Source of the DNA: Candidatus Woesearchaeota archaeon
GTDB taxonomy: Archaea > Nanobdellota > Nanobdellia > SCGC-AAA011-G17 > UBA489
Assembly: GCA_018655015.1 (NCBI GenBank)
Contig: JABIKK010000011.1
Span: 65,323 to 111,735, forward strand
Direction of reading: 5' to 3'
DNA: 46,413 nucleotides
Made by a program: the position numbers and the translations under genes
Notes under the pieces: generated by a model
Database searches by the model: none
Told to the model about the DNA's origin: nothing
What the model saw: the letters and a program-made list of their open reading frames with translations, nothing else
In this document: positions 8,162 to 16,221 of the stretch, in pieces
Numbering within the stretch: position 1 is the stretch's first letter
How the letters are laid out: each line of letters begins with the position of its first letter

Positions 8162-8171
8162 CATTATAAAG
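8162..8171. promoter_or_regulatory. Shared bidirectional TATA element, dph2/glyS
   Basis: The only TATA-like sequence in the 53-bp gap is CATTATAAAG. It reads ATTATAAAG toward glyS (about 22-29 nt before the ATG) and CTTTATAAT toward dph2 (about 24-32 nt before its ATG). Both spacings fit leaderless transcription from a single element used in both directions. Confidence 0.5.
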
Positions 8172-8191
8172 CTTACCCATATGGCTTAATC

Positions 8192-9727
8192 ATGCCTAGC
8201 AAACCAGTTAAGGTAGATGCCAAAAAGAGAGAGAAGTTCTTAGTGGATTTGACTTCATTTATGCAGAGCAAGGGCTTTGTTTGGGGGCCTTTTCCAGAGA
8301 TTTATGGCGGTGTAGCTGGATTTTACTCATATGGTCCATTAGGTAAGTTATTGAAAGAAAAAGTTGAAAAGATTGTAAAAAGGACTTTTCAGAGTAATGG
8401 TTTTTGGGAAGTTGAATGTCCAATTGTTTTACCTGATGTTGTTTGGAAAGCTTCGGGACATTTAGATACTTTTTCTGATAGAACTATTAAATGTTCAAAA
8501 TGTAAATCTGTTTTTAGGGCAGATAAACTAATTGAAGAAAGTCACGACGTTTCTGCTGATGCTTATTCGGATGTGGAGCTGTTAGATTTTATTAATAAAA
8601 ATAAAATAAATTGTCCATCTTGTAAGGGCGGACTTGAACAGGAAATTAATGAACAAAGTTTAATGATGAAAACTAAGGTTGCAGGAGTTGAATCTTCATT
8701 GAGACCTGAAACTGCAACAGTTACATATATTCCATTTAAGAGATATTATGAGTTTTTTAGAAGAAGATTGCCTTTAGGAGTTTTTCAAATTGGAAAGGCC
8801 TTTAGGAATGAAATAAGTCCAAGACAGAATGTTCTTAGGAGTAGGGAATTTACACAGGCTGAAGGGCAAATGTTTATTGATCCAAGTGAAAAGAATAATT
8901 GGGAAAGATATGATGAAGTTAAGAAAGATAAATTGCCAATATGGGATTACAAAAGTCAAAAATCTGAGAGTAAACATTCAATGCTTAGTGTTGCTGACTG
9001 TTTTAAGAAGAAATTTTTTAGATCTAAGGCTTATTCGTGGTGTGTTTGGTTAGCATATCAGCAGTTTTTGAATTTAGGTGTGCCTGAAGAAAGAATTAGA
9101 ATAAGACAGCACCACCCTGATGAAAAGGCGTTCTATGCTGATGATGCGTGGGATATTGAGGTTAAATTGAATAGCTTTGGATGGACTGAAGTTTGTGGAA
9201 TCCATGATAGGACTGATTACGATTTATTGCAACATTCTAAATTTTCAAAACAGAATTTGACTGCAAAGGATGCAAATAATAAGGATATTACACCACATGT
9301 CTTAGAAATAGCATTTGGAATTGATAGGCCTGTGTTTGCATTGTTGGATATATTCTATTCTAAAATTGGTAAGGAAGATGGCAAGACAATGTTTAAGTTG
9401 CCTTATCACTTAGCTCCTGTTGACGTTGCAATATTTCCTTTAATGAAGAAAGAAGGGATGCCCGAGAAGGCTAAAGAAGTTAAAAAAGTATTAGAGGATG
9501 AACTTATTGTTGAGTATGATCAATCTGGTAGCATCGGTAAAAGATATTTACGCGCAGCTGAATCTGGAACTGCTTATTGTGTGACTGTTGACCATGATAC
9601 TTTGAAAGATAATACTGTTACACTGAGAGATAGAGATTCTGAGAAACAGAAAAGGGTTGCTATAGATGAGTTAAATGTCACAATAAGAAGCCTTATTAGT
9701 GGTAAACTTAATTTTGAGAAGTTATAG
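8192..9727 (+). CDS. glyS: Glycyl-tRNA synthetase (class II, alpha2)
   Basis: This 511-aa enzyme charges tRNA-Gly. It shows the GlyRS N-terminus 'IYGGVAGFYSYGPLGKLLK' (about 38-56), a zinc-binding insertion with 'CSKC' and 'CPSC' pairs (about 102-147), 'QIGKAFRNEISPRQNVLR' (motif 2), and motif 3 'VLEIAFGIDRPVFALLD'. The C-terminal anticodon-binding domain is 'LAPVDVAIFPLMKK...'. All class II motifs are intact. Its stop codon shares its last base with tRNA-Ala, so the two are probably on one transcript. Confidence 0.96.
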   Translation: MPSKPVKVDAKKREKFLVDLTSFMQSKGFVWGPFPEIYGGVAGFYSYGPLGKLLKEKVEKIVKRTFQSNGFWEVECPIVLPDVVWKASGHLDTFSDRTIKCSKCKSVFRADKLIEESHDVSADAYSDVELLDFINKNKINCPSCKGGLEQEINEQSLMMKTKVAGVESSLRPETATVTYIPFKRYYEFFRRRLPLGVFQIGKAFRNEISPRQNVLRSREFTQAEGQMFIDPSEKNNWERYDEVKKDKLPIWDYKSQKSESKHSMLSVADCFKKKFFRSKAYSWCVWLAYQQFLNLGVPEERIRIRQHHPDEKAFYADDAWDIEVKLNSFGWTEVCGIHDRTDYDLLQHSKFSKQNLTAKDANNKDITPHVLEIAFGIDRPVFALLDIFYSKIGKEDGKTMFKLPYHLAPVDVAIFPLMKKEGMPEKAKEVKKVLEDELIVEYDQSGSIGKRYLRAAESGTAYCVTVDHDTLKDNTVTLRDRDSEKQKRVAIDELNVTIRSLISGKLNFEKL

Positions 9728-9800
9728 GGCTCGTGGTTAAATCTGGTATAACGCTCGGCTGGCAGCCGAGAGGCTCCGGGTTCAAATCCCGGCGGGTCCA
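9727..9800 (+). tRNA. tRNA-Ala (GGC)
   Basis: This is a complete 74-nt cloverleaf. Acceptor GGGCTCG pairs with CGGGTCC and includes the G3:U70 wobble that identifies tRNA-Ala. The anticodon stem CTCGG/CCGAG has loop CTGGCAG (anticodon GGC). The T arm is CCGGG-TTCAAAT-CCCGG, with A73. Its first base is the final G of the GlyRS TAG stop. CCA is not encoded. Confidence 0.95.
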
Positions 9801-9848
9801 TTTATATTAATCGTAACATTCTTATAACCCCATTTAAACTGTGATGGT

Positions 9849-10091
9849 ATGGGAAGAAAAACTAAAAGCAGAAGAATTTTGAATTCCGGCAAGAGACGGA
9901 TGAAAAAGGTAAAGGGAAAGTTTAGAGAAGCTAAAAAATATACTTCTATTAAGAAAAAAATAGTAAAGCGAAAAGTTAGTATTACTAGGAAGGTTAAGTT
10001 AACAAAGCCAAAAGTTGATAGAACTAAGAAAAAAAGCTTGATAAAAAACTTAAGGGATTTAGCTAAAGCTTGGGAAAAAGAAAATGAGTGA
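9849..10091 (+). CDS. Small lysine/arginine-rich protein, unknown
   Basis: I do not recognise this 80-aa protein. It is extremely basic, with Lys/Arg at over a third of positions, especially residues 1-67, and a short acidic amphipathic end 'LRDLAKAWEKENE'. The composition suggests nucleic-acid or rRNA binding. Its last codons overlap the HIT gene start by 8 nt, and a weak TATA-like CATTTAAAC lies shortly upstream, so the two are cotranscribed. It has no cysteine, signal peptide or membrane segment. Confidence 0.6.
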   Translation: MGRKTKSRRILNSGKRRMKKVKGKFREAKKYTSIKKKIVKRKVSITRKVKLTKPKVDRTKKKSLIKNLRDLAKAWEKENE

Positions 10092-10488
10092 TTGCATTTT
10101 TTGTAAAATAATTAGTAAAGAAATTCCTGCGGAAATAATTTATGAGGATGACAATACTCTTGCATTTTTAGATATAAATCCTATTAATGTTGGACATACA
10201 TTGGTTATACCTAAGGCCCATCATGAAAATATATTTGACATGCCCGAGGATATTTTGAGCAAAGCTGTTTTAGTCCTTAGAAAAGTGGCAAAATCCTTGG
10301 ATAAGATTTCTGACGGAATAAATATTGGACAAAATAATCGTTTGGCAGCAAATCAATTAGTTAATCATTTCCACTTTCATGTGATTCCAAGGTTTGAGAA
10401 TGATGGTCTAAAACATTGGCCTGGGAAGATATACAATGAAAGCGAAGGTAAGAGCGTTGCTGAGAAGATTAGGGAAAACCTAGAATAA
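10084..10488 (+). CDS. HIT family (HINT-type) nucleotide hydrolase
   Basis: This 134-aa protein carries the histidine triad 'HFHFHVIPR' (H95, H97, H99), the nucleophile site for purine nucleotide phosphoramidate hydrolysis. The N-terminal 'CIFCKIISKEIPAEIIYED' and 'INVGHTLVIPKAHHENIFD' are also typical. Length matches cytosolic HINT proteins. It is coupled by overlap to the basic protein upstream; a tRNA follows 44 nt later. Confidence 0.95.
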   Translation: MSDCIFCKIISKEIPAEIIYEDDNTLAFLDINPINVGHTLVIPKAHHENIFDMPEDILSKAVLVLRKVAKSLDKISDGINIGQNNRLAANQLVNHFHFHVIPRFENDGLKHWPGKIYNESEGKSVAEKIRENLE

Positions 10489-10532
10489 CACCATAAGTCT
10501 TTTAAATTCTGTTCAGAAGCTTTTAACTCTAA

Positions 10533-10605
10533 GCCTCTGTAGCTCAGTTGGTAGAGCGCCAGTCTCATAAGCTGGAGGTCGAGGGTTCAAATCCCCCTGG
10601 AGGCA
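10533..10605 (+). tRNA. tRNA with CAU anticodon (probably elongator Met)
   Basis: This 73-nt cloverleaf has acceptor GCCTCTG/TGGAGGC, anticodon stem CCAGT/GCTGG and loop CTCATAA (anticodon CAT), with A73. It lacks the three G:C pairs in the anticodon stem expected of an initiator, and the GCC...GGCA ends favour elongator Met over Ile2. The choice is not certain. The T stem GAGGG/CCCCC has an A50-C64 mismatch. The next gene on the opposite strand ends 2 nt beyond it. Confidence 0.85.
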
Positions 10606-10607
10606 TA

Positions 10608-11039
10608 CTATCTCTTTCTGTTGAGCCATGCAAAAAAGGACATTGCTCTTGAATCAAAGTGCTTCTTTTTGTAAAGGTCATTGAAATCTATTGCTAAATG
10701 CATTGCCATCCCTAAGAATGTTATTGTGAACATGTAATAAAAAAACTTCAGTCCTGCTAAATGAGATCCAATTGCACCCGCAACAATTACAACCCAAAAT
10801 TCCCATGTGTGGAATATGTGTAACAAGTCTCTTTCATAATTTTCATTATTGTGCCTTCCAAAATGTGCTTTGTATGCTTTTTTGATTGACAAACTTCTTG
10901 TAGCGTATAGCGACCAGAGGTAATGGTCAGAATCTATTAGATATCCTCCGACGAATGCCCATAGTGAATACCAACCTACAAAAAAGTACATTACAACTGT
11001 TAATATTATTGAAGTAAAAAAATGTTCCTTGAGATTCAT
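10608..11039 (-). CDS. Membrane metal-dependent hydrolase-like protein (DUF457/YdjM-like)
   Basis: This 143-aa integral membrane protein has about four hydrophobic segments and polar motifs typical of the YdjM/DUF457 group: 'YLIDSDHYLW' (D/DH), 'HIFHTWEF' (HTxE) and 'MAMHLAIDF' (HxxxD). These residues could bind metal near the membrane surface. The family is poorly characterised. The gene lies 1 nt downstream of the antiporter gene and is cotranscribed with it. Confidence 0.6.
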   Translation of the reverse strand: MNLKEHFFTSIILTVVMYFFVGWYSLWAFVGGYLIDSDHYLWSLYATRSLSIKKAYKAHFGRHNNENYERDLLHIFHTWEFWVVIVAGAIGSHLAGLKFFYYMFTITFLGMAMHLAIDFNDLYKKKHFDSRAMSFFAWLNRKR

Positions 11040-11040
11040 T

Positions 11041-12768
11041 TTAATCTTTTATTTTTTGTCCGAATCTTTCCATAAAAAGTATGTGCTCGATACTATCATT
11101 TCTTATTTTTTCTATCTTTCTTCTGCCCCTCAATAAATCTCTTATCATTGTTGAAGCTTTTTCGCCCGAAACAATATGGGGGATTATAACATAATCTGCC
11201 CCTGCATCGTATAGATCCAATGCTTGATGCACATGTTCTGCAACTACGATTATTTTTGCTTGATATTTATGTTCTTTTAGATAATTAATTAGGTACAGGT
11301 TGTCTTCTACGATTCTTATTGTTGAGACTACAAACTCTGTATTGCTCAATCCAGCGCCCTTTAGAACTTCTTCATTTGCAATGTCCCCATATAAACAATT
11401 AACTTTTATTCTTTCTAGGTTTTTTATTGTTACAGGGTTGTGATCTACTACTAGAACTTTTTTTCTTGCTTTTTTGAATGCATTTAGGAAGATTGTACCC
11501 ATTCTATGGCACCCGAAAAGAACGATGTCTTTTTTTCTCGGAGCAACTTTCTTTTGTACTTTCATCCTTGGAACAAACCTTGCAATAAATGTGAAGAACC
11601 CTGATAGTGCAGTGTAAATTTTAGTTTCTACATTCATAATATATGTTGTGGCTACTATTGAACCTGCAACTAGAAGAACTGTTATTGAGAATATTTCTTG
11701 TCCAATGAATCCATTGCTTAATGCAACTGCTGCAACAATTAAGGAGAACTCACTTACTTGCCCCAATGAAAATCCAGTGATTGATGCAGATCTTTTTTCA
11801 TATCCAAACATTAAAGCTATTGTGGCTATTAGTAATGGCTTTACTAAAATAACTAGTAAAAATAATGAGATGAATAAATAAGTTAGCTCTCCGAGAGATG
11901 TAAATTGCAATTGAAGTCCCAATGAAACGAAAAATATTGTTGCAAAGAAGTCTTTCAGTGGACCTATCATTCCCTGAATGTTTAAACTGTATTTCAATGG
12001 TGCTATACTAATACCTGCAATAAATGCACCTACCGCTATTGAGAACCCAAAGTAGGCAGCCATTGTAGAAAATAGGAAGCACGTTGTTAACGCCATTAAT
12101 AGCGTTAATTCTTGGAATTTTGCTGCGGCTGTAAATAAACGAGGGAATACTTTTGATGAGAGCACCAATGCTATTACGAATAATGTGATTCCCTTGAAGA
12201 AAGAAGTTACAAGACTTGCTGCAGTTATTCCTCCCGAATTAGATAATGCTGAAAGTAAGAAAATAACAATTATATCTTGCATTAATAATAGTCCTAATGC
12301 CAGGCGACCGTGTAATGTATCTATTTGATCTTTATCTGAGAATATTTTTACAACAACTGAAGTGCTACTAAATGCTACAATAAAACCGAGTATTGTTGCA
12401 GTCGTGTTATCTATCCCAAATTTAAGTCCGATAAACAACGCTAAGAAGAATGTAATTGCTATTTGTATAATTGTACCTAATGATGAAAAGAATCCTACTT
12501 CTTTGAGTTTCTTTAGATCCATTTCTAGACCTACAAAGAATAGTAAGAATGCTATTCCAATTTCTGATAACGCGAAAATAATCTCTTGGTTTTGAATTAA
12601 TTGTAATAGGTTTGGTCCGAGAACAACTCCTGCTAAGATGTAACCTAGAATTAATGGTTGTTTGAATAGCCTTACGATGAATGCAATTATTGTAGCAAAC
12701 ACAATTATAACTGCTAAGTCAAATAGCAGGTTTACTTGTAAGTTTGAGAATAGCTCTAATGACATCAT
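11041..12768 (-). CDS. CPA2 family cation/proton antiporter with RCK domain (KefB-like)
   Basis: This 575-aa protein has an antiporter membrane domain of about 12 helices (1-390, 'LGYILAGVVLGPNLLQL', 'FFVGLEMDLKKLKEVGF') and a cytosolic RCK/TrkA-N domain (about 410-560, 'DIVLFGCHRMGTIFLNAF', 'YGDIANEEVLKGAG'). It would exchange K+ or Na+ for H+. The RCK nucleotide loop reads G-C-H-R-M-G, with His in place of the middle glycine of GxGxxG, so NAD(H) binding may be altered. A TrkA-C domain is not obvious. Confidence 0.9.
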   Translation of the reverse strand: MMSLELFSNLQVNLLFDLAVIIVFATIIAFIVRLFKQPLILGYILAGVVLGPNLLQLIQNQEIIFALSEIGIAFLLFFVGLEMDLKKLKEVGFFSSLGTIIQIAITFFLALFIGLKFGIDNTTATILGFIVAFSSTSVVVKIFSDKDQIDTLHGRLALGLLLMQDIIVIFLLSALSNSGGITAASLVTSFFKGITLFVIALVLSSKVFPRLFTAAAKFQELTLLMALTTCFLFSTMAAYFGFSIAVGAFIAGISIAPLKYSLNIQGMIGPLKDFFATIFFVSLGLQLQFTSLGELTYLFISLFLLVILVKPLLIATIALMFGYEKRSASITGFSLGQVSEFSLIVAAVALSNGFIGQEIFSITVLLVAGSIVATTYIMNVETKIYTALSGFFTFIARFVPRMKVQKKVAPRKKDIVLFGCHRMGTIFLNAFKKARKKVLVVDHNPVTIKNLERIKVNCLYGDIANEEVLKGAGLSNTEFVVSTIRIVEDNLYLINYLKEHKYQAKIIVVAEHVHQALDLYDAGADYVIIPHIVSGEKASTMIRDLLRGRRKIEKIRNDSIEHILFMERFGQKIKD

Positions 12769-12818
12769 ATCCCTCTTTTTATTTAATTTTAGTTTCTGTA
12801 TTTATTAAATGTTCGAAA

Positions 12819-13142
12819 CTACTTTTTTGCAAGTGTTAATTCAATAGTAGATACTCTCACGTCTTTGCCTTCTTTATTTTGAAATTCTTCACTGTTAATA
12901 GAGATGTTTTTTATGTTAACCTCTCCCTCTAGAAATCTCTTCGTGGCAACTTCTGCAATGTCTACCGCCTTACTAATGAACTTTCCTCTGGCCTTTATTA
13001 CAGATTCTTTTGCACTTTGAGTTGTAAATTGCATTACTACCCCAGTAACATAGTTCATAAAAGGCTTATCACCAACAAAAACAACATGGTCGTCTTGAGC
13101 CTCACTTGTTTCAGTCTTCGTTTCGGATTTTTCCTTTGTCAT
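12819..13142 (-). CDS. albA: Alba DNA/RNA-binding chromatin protein
   Basis: This 107-aa protein has the Alba fold sequence 'VFVGDKPFMNYVTGVVMQF' (about 21-39), 'VIKARGKFISKAVDIAEVA' and 'FLEGEVNIKNISI', ending in the flexible beta-hairpin. Alba coats DNA and also binds RNA. An unusual 18-residue polar N-terminal extension (Thr/Glu/Lys-rich) precedes the fold. It follows eS17 by 32 nt, with GGGGT a few bases before the ATG. Confidence 0.95.
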   Translation of the reverse strand: MTKEKSETKTETSEAQDDHVVFVGDKPFMNYVTGVVMQFTTQSAKESVIKARGKFISKAVDIAEVATKRFLEGEVNIKNISINSEEFQNKEGKDVRVSTIELTLAKK

Positions 13143-13174
13143 CGACAGTCAACCCCTTTCAGTTGTTATCAGAA

Positions 13175-13369
13175 TTAAAGCTCTTTTTCGTTTTTAACAA
13201 GTCTTGTAGCATATCCGGCTATAACATTTCTTAGCTTTTTAGTTGGAGCTGTTAGCATGTTTGAAACTACTTTTTTATTTTCACCAAAGTCTTTAGTAAA
13301 AGACTCTTTATGGGCTGCTAATAGCTTTAGAGTAGTTCTTTTGATTAGTTGTGTTTTGATTCTTCCCAT
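13175..13369 (-). CDS. rps17e: Ribosomal protein eS17
   Basis: This 64-aa basic protein starts 'MGRIKTQLIKRTTLKLL', followed by 'FTKDFGENKKVVSNML' and 'KLRNVIAGYATRL'. These are signatures of the archaeal/eukaryotic small-subunit protein eS17. Size is normal. It sits between the Trm11-like gene and alba in a minus-strand run that starts at lysS. Confidence 0.95.
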   Translation of the reverse strand: MGRIKTQLIKRTTLKLLAAHKESFTKDFGENKKVVSNMLTAPTKKLRNVIAGYATRLVKNEKEL

Positions 13370-13390
13370 GGTTTAGTCCTTGATAACTGC

Positions 13391-14509
13391 TTATTTAAGC
13401 TTTTCTAATATGTATATTTTACGCCTTATTTTACTGCCCCTAAGGACATAATCTAGAGGTATAAGGTTGTTATTTAGAGGTTGGTGGATTTTGAAACGAT
13501 GAAGTCTTAACATGTTTTGAAAGCCAATTCTGATAGTTTTAGAATCCCTTGTTTTGAATGAGGGCACAATTACTGCCATCTTTGAACCAGTTCTGAGTAT
13601 CTTTGAGGATTCTTTTAGGAAGTTGTTGTAAAGTCTTGAAATATCTTTGGCTATTTCTCTTGCTTCCATTTCTGTTGGAAGTTTCTTTATGTATGGTCCT
13701 AAGTACGGTTCGGTTGCGATACAACTTGCAGATCTTACTTTTTTAGATAATTGAGATATGTCCGAGACAAGAGTCTTGGGAGATTTCTTTACTTTAAATT
13801 GTTTTTTGGCCCAATCAAGATTGGCCTTACACCGATTTACTGTTTGAGGATTATTATCTGAGCCAATAGAATCAATATCCATTAATGAAGCTTCTTGTAA
13901 TATTGTACCAAGTCCTGCAAATGGATCTAAGAGAGTATCATTCTTCTTAGGTTGTGCTAAATTAATTAATATTTTTGATAATCTTACAGATATTACTTTT
14001 AGTGGATCAAAGTAAGGTCTTTTTTCATCCCTTAGTGCATAGGATTTAGGATCTGACGCTGCAATAACTGCGTAAACTTTGTTTTTGAATAAAGTTAACT
14101 CTAGATCTAAATTCTGTGATTTTGAGGGAGGAATTTCTCTTTCCTTGGAGTGTTTATGGAGTGCCTTTATTTTTTCTTTTTTGCAGAAGGACTTAACTAA
14201 ATTGGCTAATTCTTGAAAACTTTTTGTGGAGGATTCTAATGAGTTGATCCCATAATGGATTCTCTTGGAATTTATGGAGAATATTTTCTTTTGGATTGCC
14301 TTTTCTGGATCATCTAGTTCGAGAGATATCTTGATTGTCCCACCTAAGTTTTTTATTGTTTCATTGTTATCTAGCTTTGCAATATCTAGGAGTAATGCTT
14401 TCTTTGTTATTTTAAGAATTTTATATTTTTTTTGAATTCTTTCTAGGTAAGAAATTACTTCTAAAGTACTTAATTCTGCATCCCTTCCAAGGTGAAATAT
14501 GTATTTCAT
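13391..14509 (-). CDS. Trm11-like tRNA (guanine-N2) methyltransferase, variant active site
   Basis: This 372-aa protein has an N-terminal region (1-160) placed like the NFLD/THUMP part of Trm11/Trm-G10 enzymes. A Rossmann SAM-dependent methyltransferase follows, with motif I 'DPFAGLGTILQEA' (195-207) and the preceding 'RPYFDP'. The catalytic motif is usually (D/N)PPY; here the equivalent is 'TEPYLGP' (266-272). The target is probably an exocyclic amine in tRNA, but the changed motif leaves this open. It overlaps the lysS end by 4 nt. Confidence 0.75.
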   Translation of the reverse strand: MKYIFHLGRDAELSTLEVISYLERIQKKYKILKITKKALLLDIAKLDNNETIKNLGGTIKISLELDDPEKAIQKKIFSINSKRIHYGINSLESSTKSFQELANLVKSFCKKEKIKALHKHSKEREIPPSKSQNLDLELTLFKNKVYAVIAASDPKSYALRDEKRPYFDPLKVISVRLSKILINLAQPKKNDTLLDPFAGLGTILQEASLMDIDSIGSDNNPQTVNRCKANLDWAKKQFKVKKSPKTLVSDISQLSKKVRSASCIATEPYLGPYIKKLPTEMEAREIAKDISRLYNNFLKESSKILRTGSKMAVIVPSFKTRDSKTIRIGFQNMLRLHRFKIHQPLNNNLIPLDYVLRGSKIRRKIYILEKLK

Positions 14510-16053
14510 TTAACACCATTCAGAAGTTCTGAAATTCTTTTTTGACCTAATGCTAGTATAAAATTAGCTAGTTTTGGACCTCTTTTCTTACCAATTATAG
14601 CAAGGTATGCCCCTTCAAAAAACTCTTTGTTTTTTATTCCATTTTTTTCAAATATGCTGTAAAATTCTTCAAAAAGCTCTTTATCCTTGAAAGTTTTTTT
14701 ATTTAATGATTCTCTGAGATCTTTCAATGAAGATTTTTGTTTGTCTGTTAAATGTTCATTTATCTCATCAGTTATTTCTTTGTGAACACTAAATTTGAAG
14801 TCTTCTGGCGCATATTTTTCTAGCCAGTTTAAAGCACATTTTGCTCTTTCATTTACTCTTGACGAAACTATCCCTTCGGTTGCTTTCTTTATATCTCCTT
14901 CATAAATTTGTAAGAGGGTAGTTAAATGTCTAAATGTTGGTTGATCTCCCATCTTAGAAGGTATTTTTTTACAAGATAATTCATACACTCTTTTCATTTT
15001 TTCTTTTTCTTTTTCAGAAGCATCTTCATTACCAAAATAAATTCTTTCCACCTTGTCAAAATCTTCATAGACTTTCAAAACATCTAAGTCAAAACTTATA
15101 CTAAATGGTTTATTTGGTTGTGTGCCTGTGAAAAGATAAATCATAACATCTGGTTCGTAAATTTCAAGAACTTCTTTTGGAAGTGTTACAACTCCTGCAG
15201 AACTAGAAAATTCAGCACCACCTTTAGCTGAAATCCATTCATAGGCTACATATGAAGGAGCTTTGCTTTCCCAAATTGAATGGATAATTTCTTTTCCAGT
15301 ATCAAATGATCCGCCGTTAGTTGAATGGTCTCGCCCTCCTGGCTCAAAATCTACTTTTTCGTATTCCCATCTCATTGGCCAGTCTGCACGCCACAAAAGT
15401 TTTACATTTCCAACTTTTCTAAAATCAATCTTATTTGAGTGTCCACATTTACATTCATAGTGAACTTCGTAACTCCCATCATAGTTTAAGATGTTCGTTG
15501 TATTCTTCCAGCATTCCTCACAAAAAACTTCAAGAGGAATCCATTCGTCTGGATAGTGTTCTTTTCTAAATTTATTAAGGATATCTCTTACTTTGTTTTT
15601 ATTATTGAGTACTTCTTTAATTTTATCTGCATATTTACATGCTTGATACATTTCACCTTGATGAATGTATTCTATTCCAAGATCAAGATGTTGGATTGAT
15701 TCTTCTAATTCTTTTTTAAAATGTTCAGCATAGCTTTTATGACATCCTTTTGGATCGGGCACCCTACACAAAGGCATACCTAGATATTTTGAGAACTCTT
15801 CAGGAAAATCTTTTGGCACCTTTCTAAATGCATCGAAATCGTCCCATGAATAAATGAATCTTACCTTCTTGCCCTGAGATTTTAGGGATTTAACTACTAA
15901 CGCAGTTGTGATTATTTCTCTAAAGTTACCTATATGAATATGTCCAGAGGGACTTATTCCCGAAGCGCAAACGTATAAGTCTTTGTCTCCTTTTTCTCTA
16001 ATTACCTTGTTTCTTGCATTATCTGCCCAATTGAAGATTTCGGTGCTGTCCAT
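14506..16053 (-). CDS. lysK: Lysyl-tRNA synthetase, class I
   Basis: This 515-aa class I LysRS, the form found in most archaea and some bacteria, charges tRNA-Lys. The HIGH-type motif is 'SGHIHIGNF' (about 33-41). The KMSKS equivalent lies in 'KGGAEFSSSAGVVTLP' (about 284-299). Four cysteines ('CEEC', 'CKCGH') form a zinc site near 175-205. I chose the ATG at 16053, which lies about 25 nt after a TATA box; an upstream in-frame TTG would add two residues. Confidence 0.95.
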   Translation of the reverse strand: MDSTEIFNWADNARNKVIREKGDKDLYVCASGISPSGHIHIGNFREIITTALVVKSLKSQGKKVRFIYSWDDFDAFRKVPKDFPEEFSKYLGMPLCRVPDPKGCHKSYAEHFKKELEESIQHLDLGIEYIHQGEMYQACKYADKIKEVLNNKNKVRDILNKFRKEHYPDEWIPLEVFCEECWKNTTNILNYDGSYEVHYECKCGHSNKIDFRKVGNVKLLWRADWPMRWEYEKVDFEPGGRDHSTNGGSFDTGKEIIHSIWESKAPSYVAYEWISAKGGAEFSSSAGVVTLPKEVLEIYEPDVMIYLFTGTQPNKPFSISFDLDVLKVYEDFDKVERIYFGNEDASEKEKEKMKRVYELSCKKIPSKMGDQPTFRHLTTLLQIYEGDIKKATEGIVSSRVNERAKCALNWLEKYAPEDFKFSVHKEITDEINEHLTDKQKSSLKDLRESLNKKTFKDKELFEEFYSIFEKNGIKNKEFFEGAYLAIIGKKRGPKLANFILALGQKRISELLNGVK

Positions 16054-16077
16054 TTTCAATTTAAGCCCAGTCTTAAG

Positions 16078-16194
16078 TTATAAACGTTATTCTTTTGGAA
16101 AGATGCTGACTTGCTAGTTTAAAGGGGTCTGGTAAGGATTTTTAAGAGAAATGATATTAACTAGGTGATTCATTAGATATCAAAACGTTTATAA
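16078..16194. promoter_or_regulatory. Divergent promoter region lysK / exported glycosidase-like gene
   Basis: The 168-bp gap between divergent starts has two identical elements in inverted orientation: TTATAAACGTT at 16078-16088 and AACGTTTATAA at 16184-16194. Each is a TATA box with the same flank, 25-35 nt from the start codon it faces. A second TATA-like ATTTATAAAC lies at about 16209-16218. No ORF or RNA gene is seen between them. Confidence 0.5.
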
Positions 16195-16221
16195 AAAAAG
16201 TTAGGTCATTTATAAACCAAG

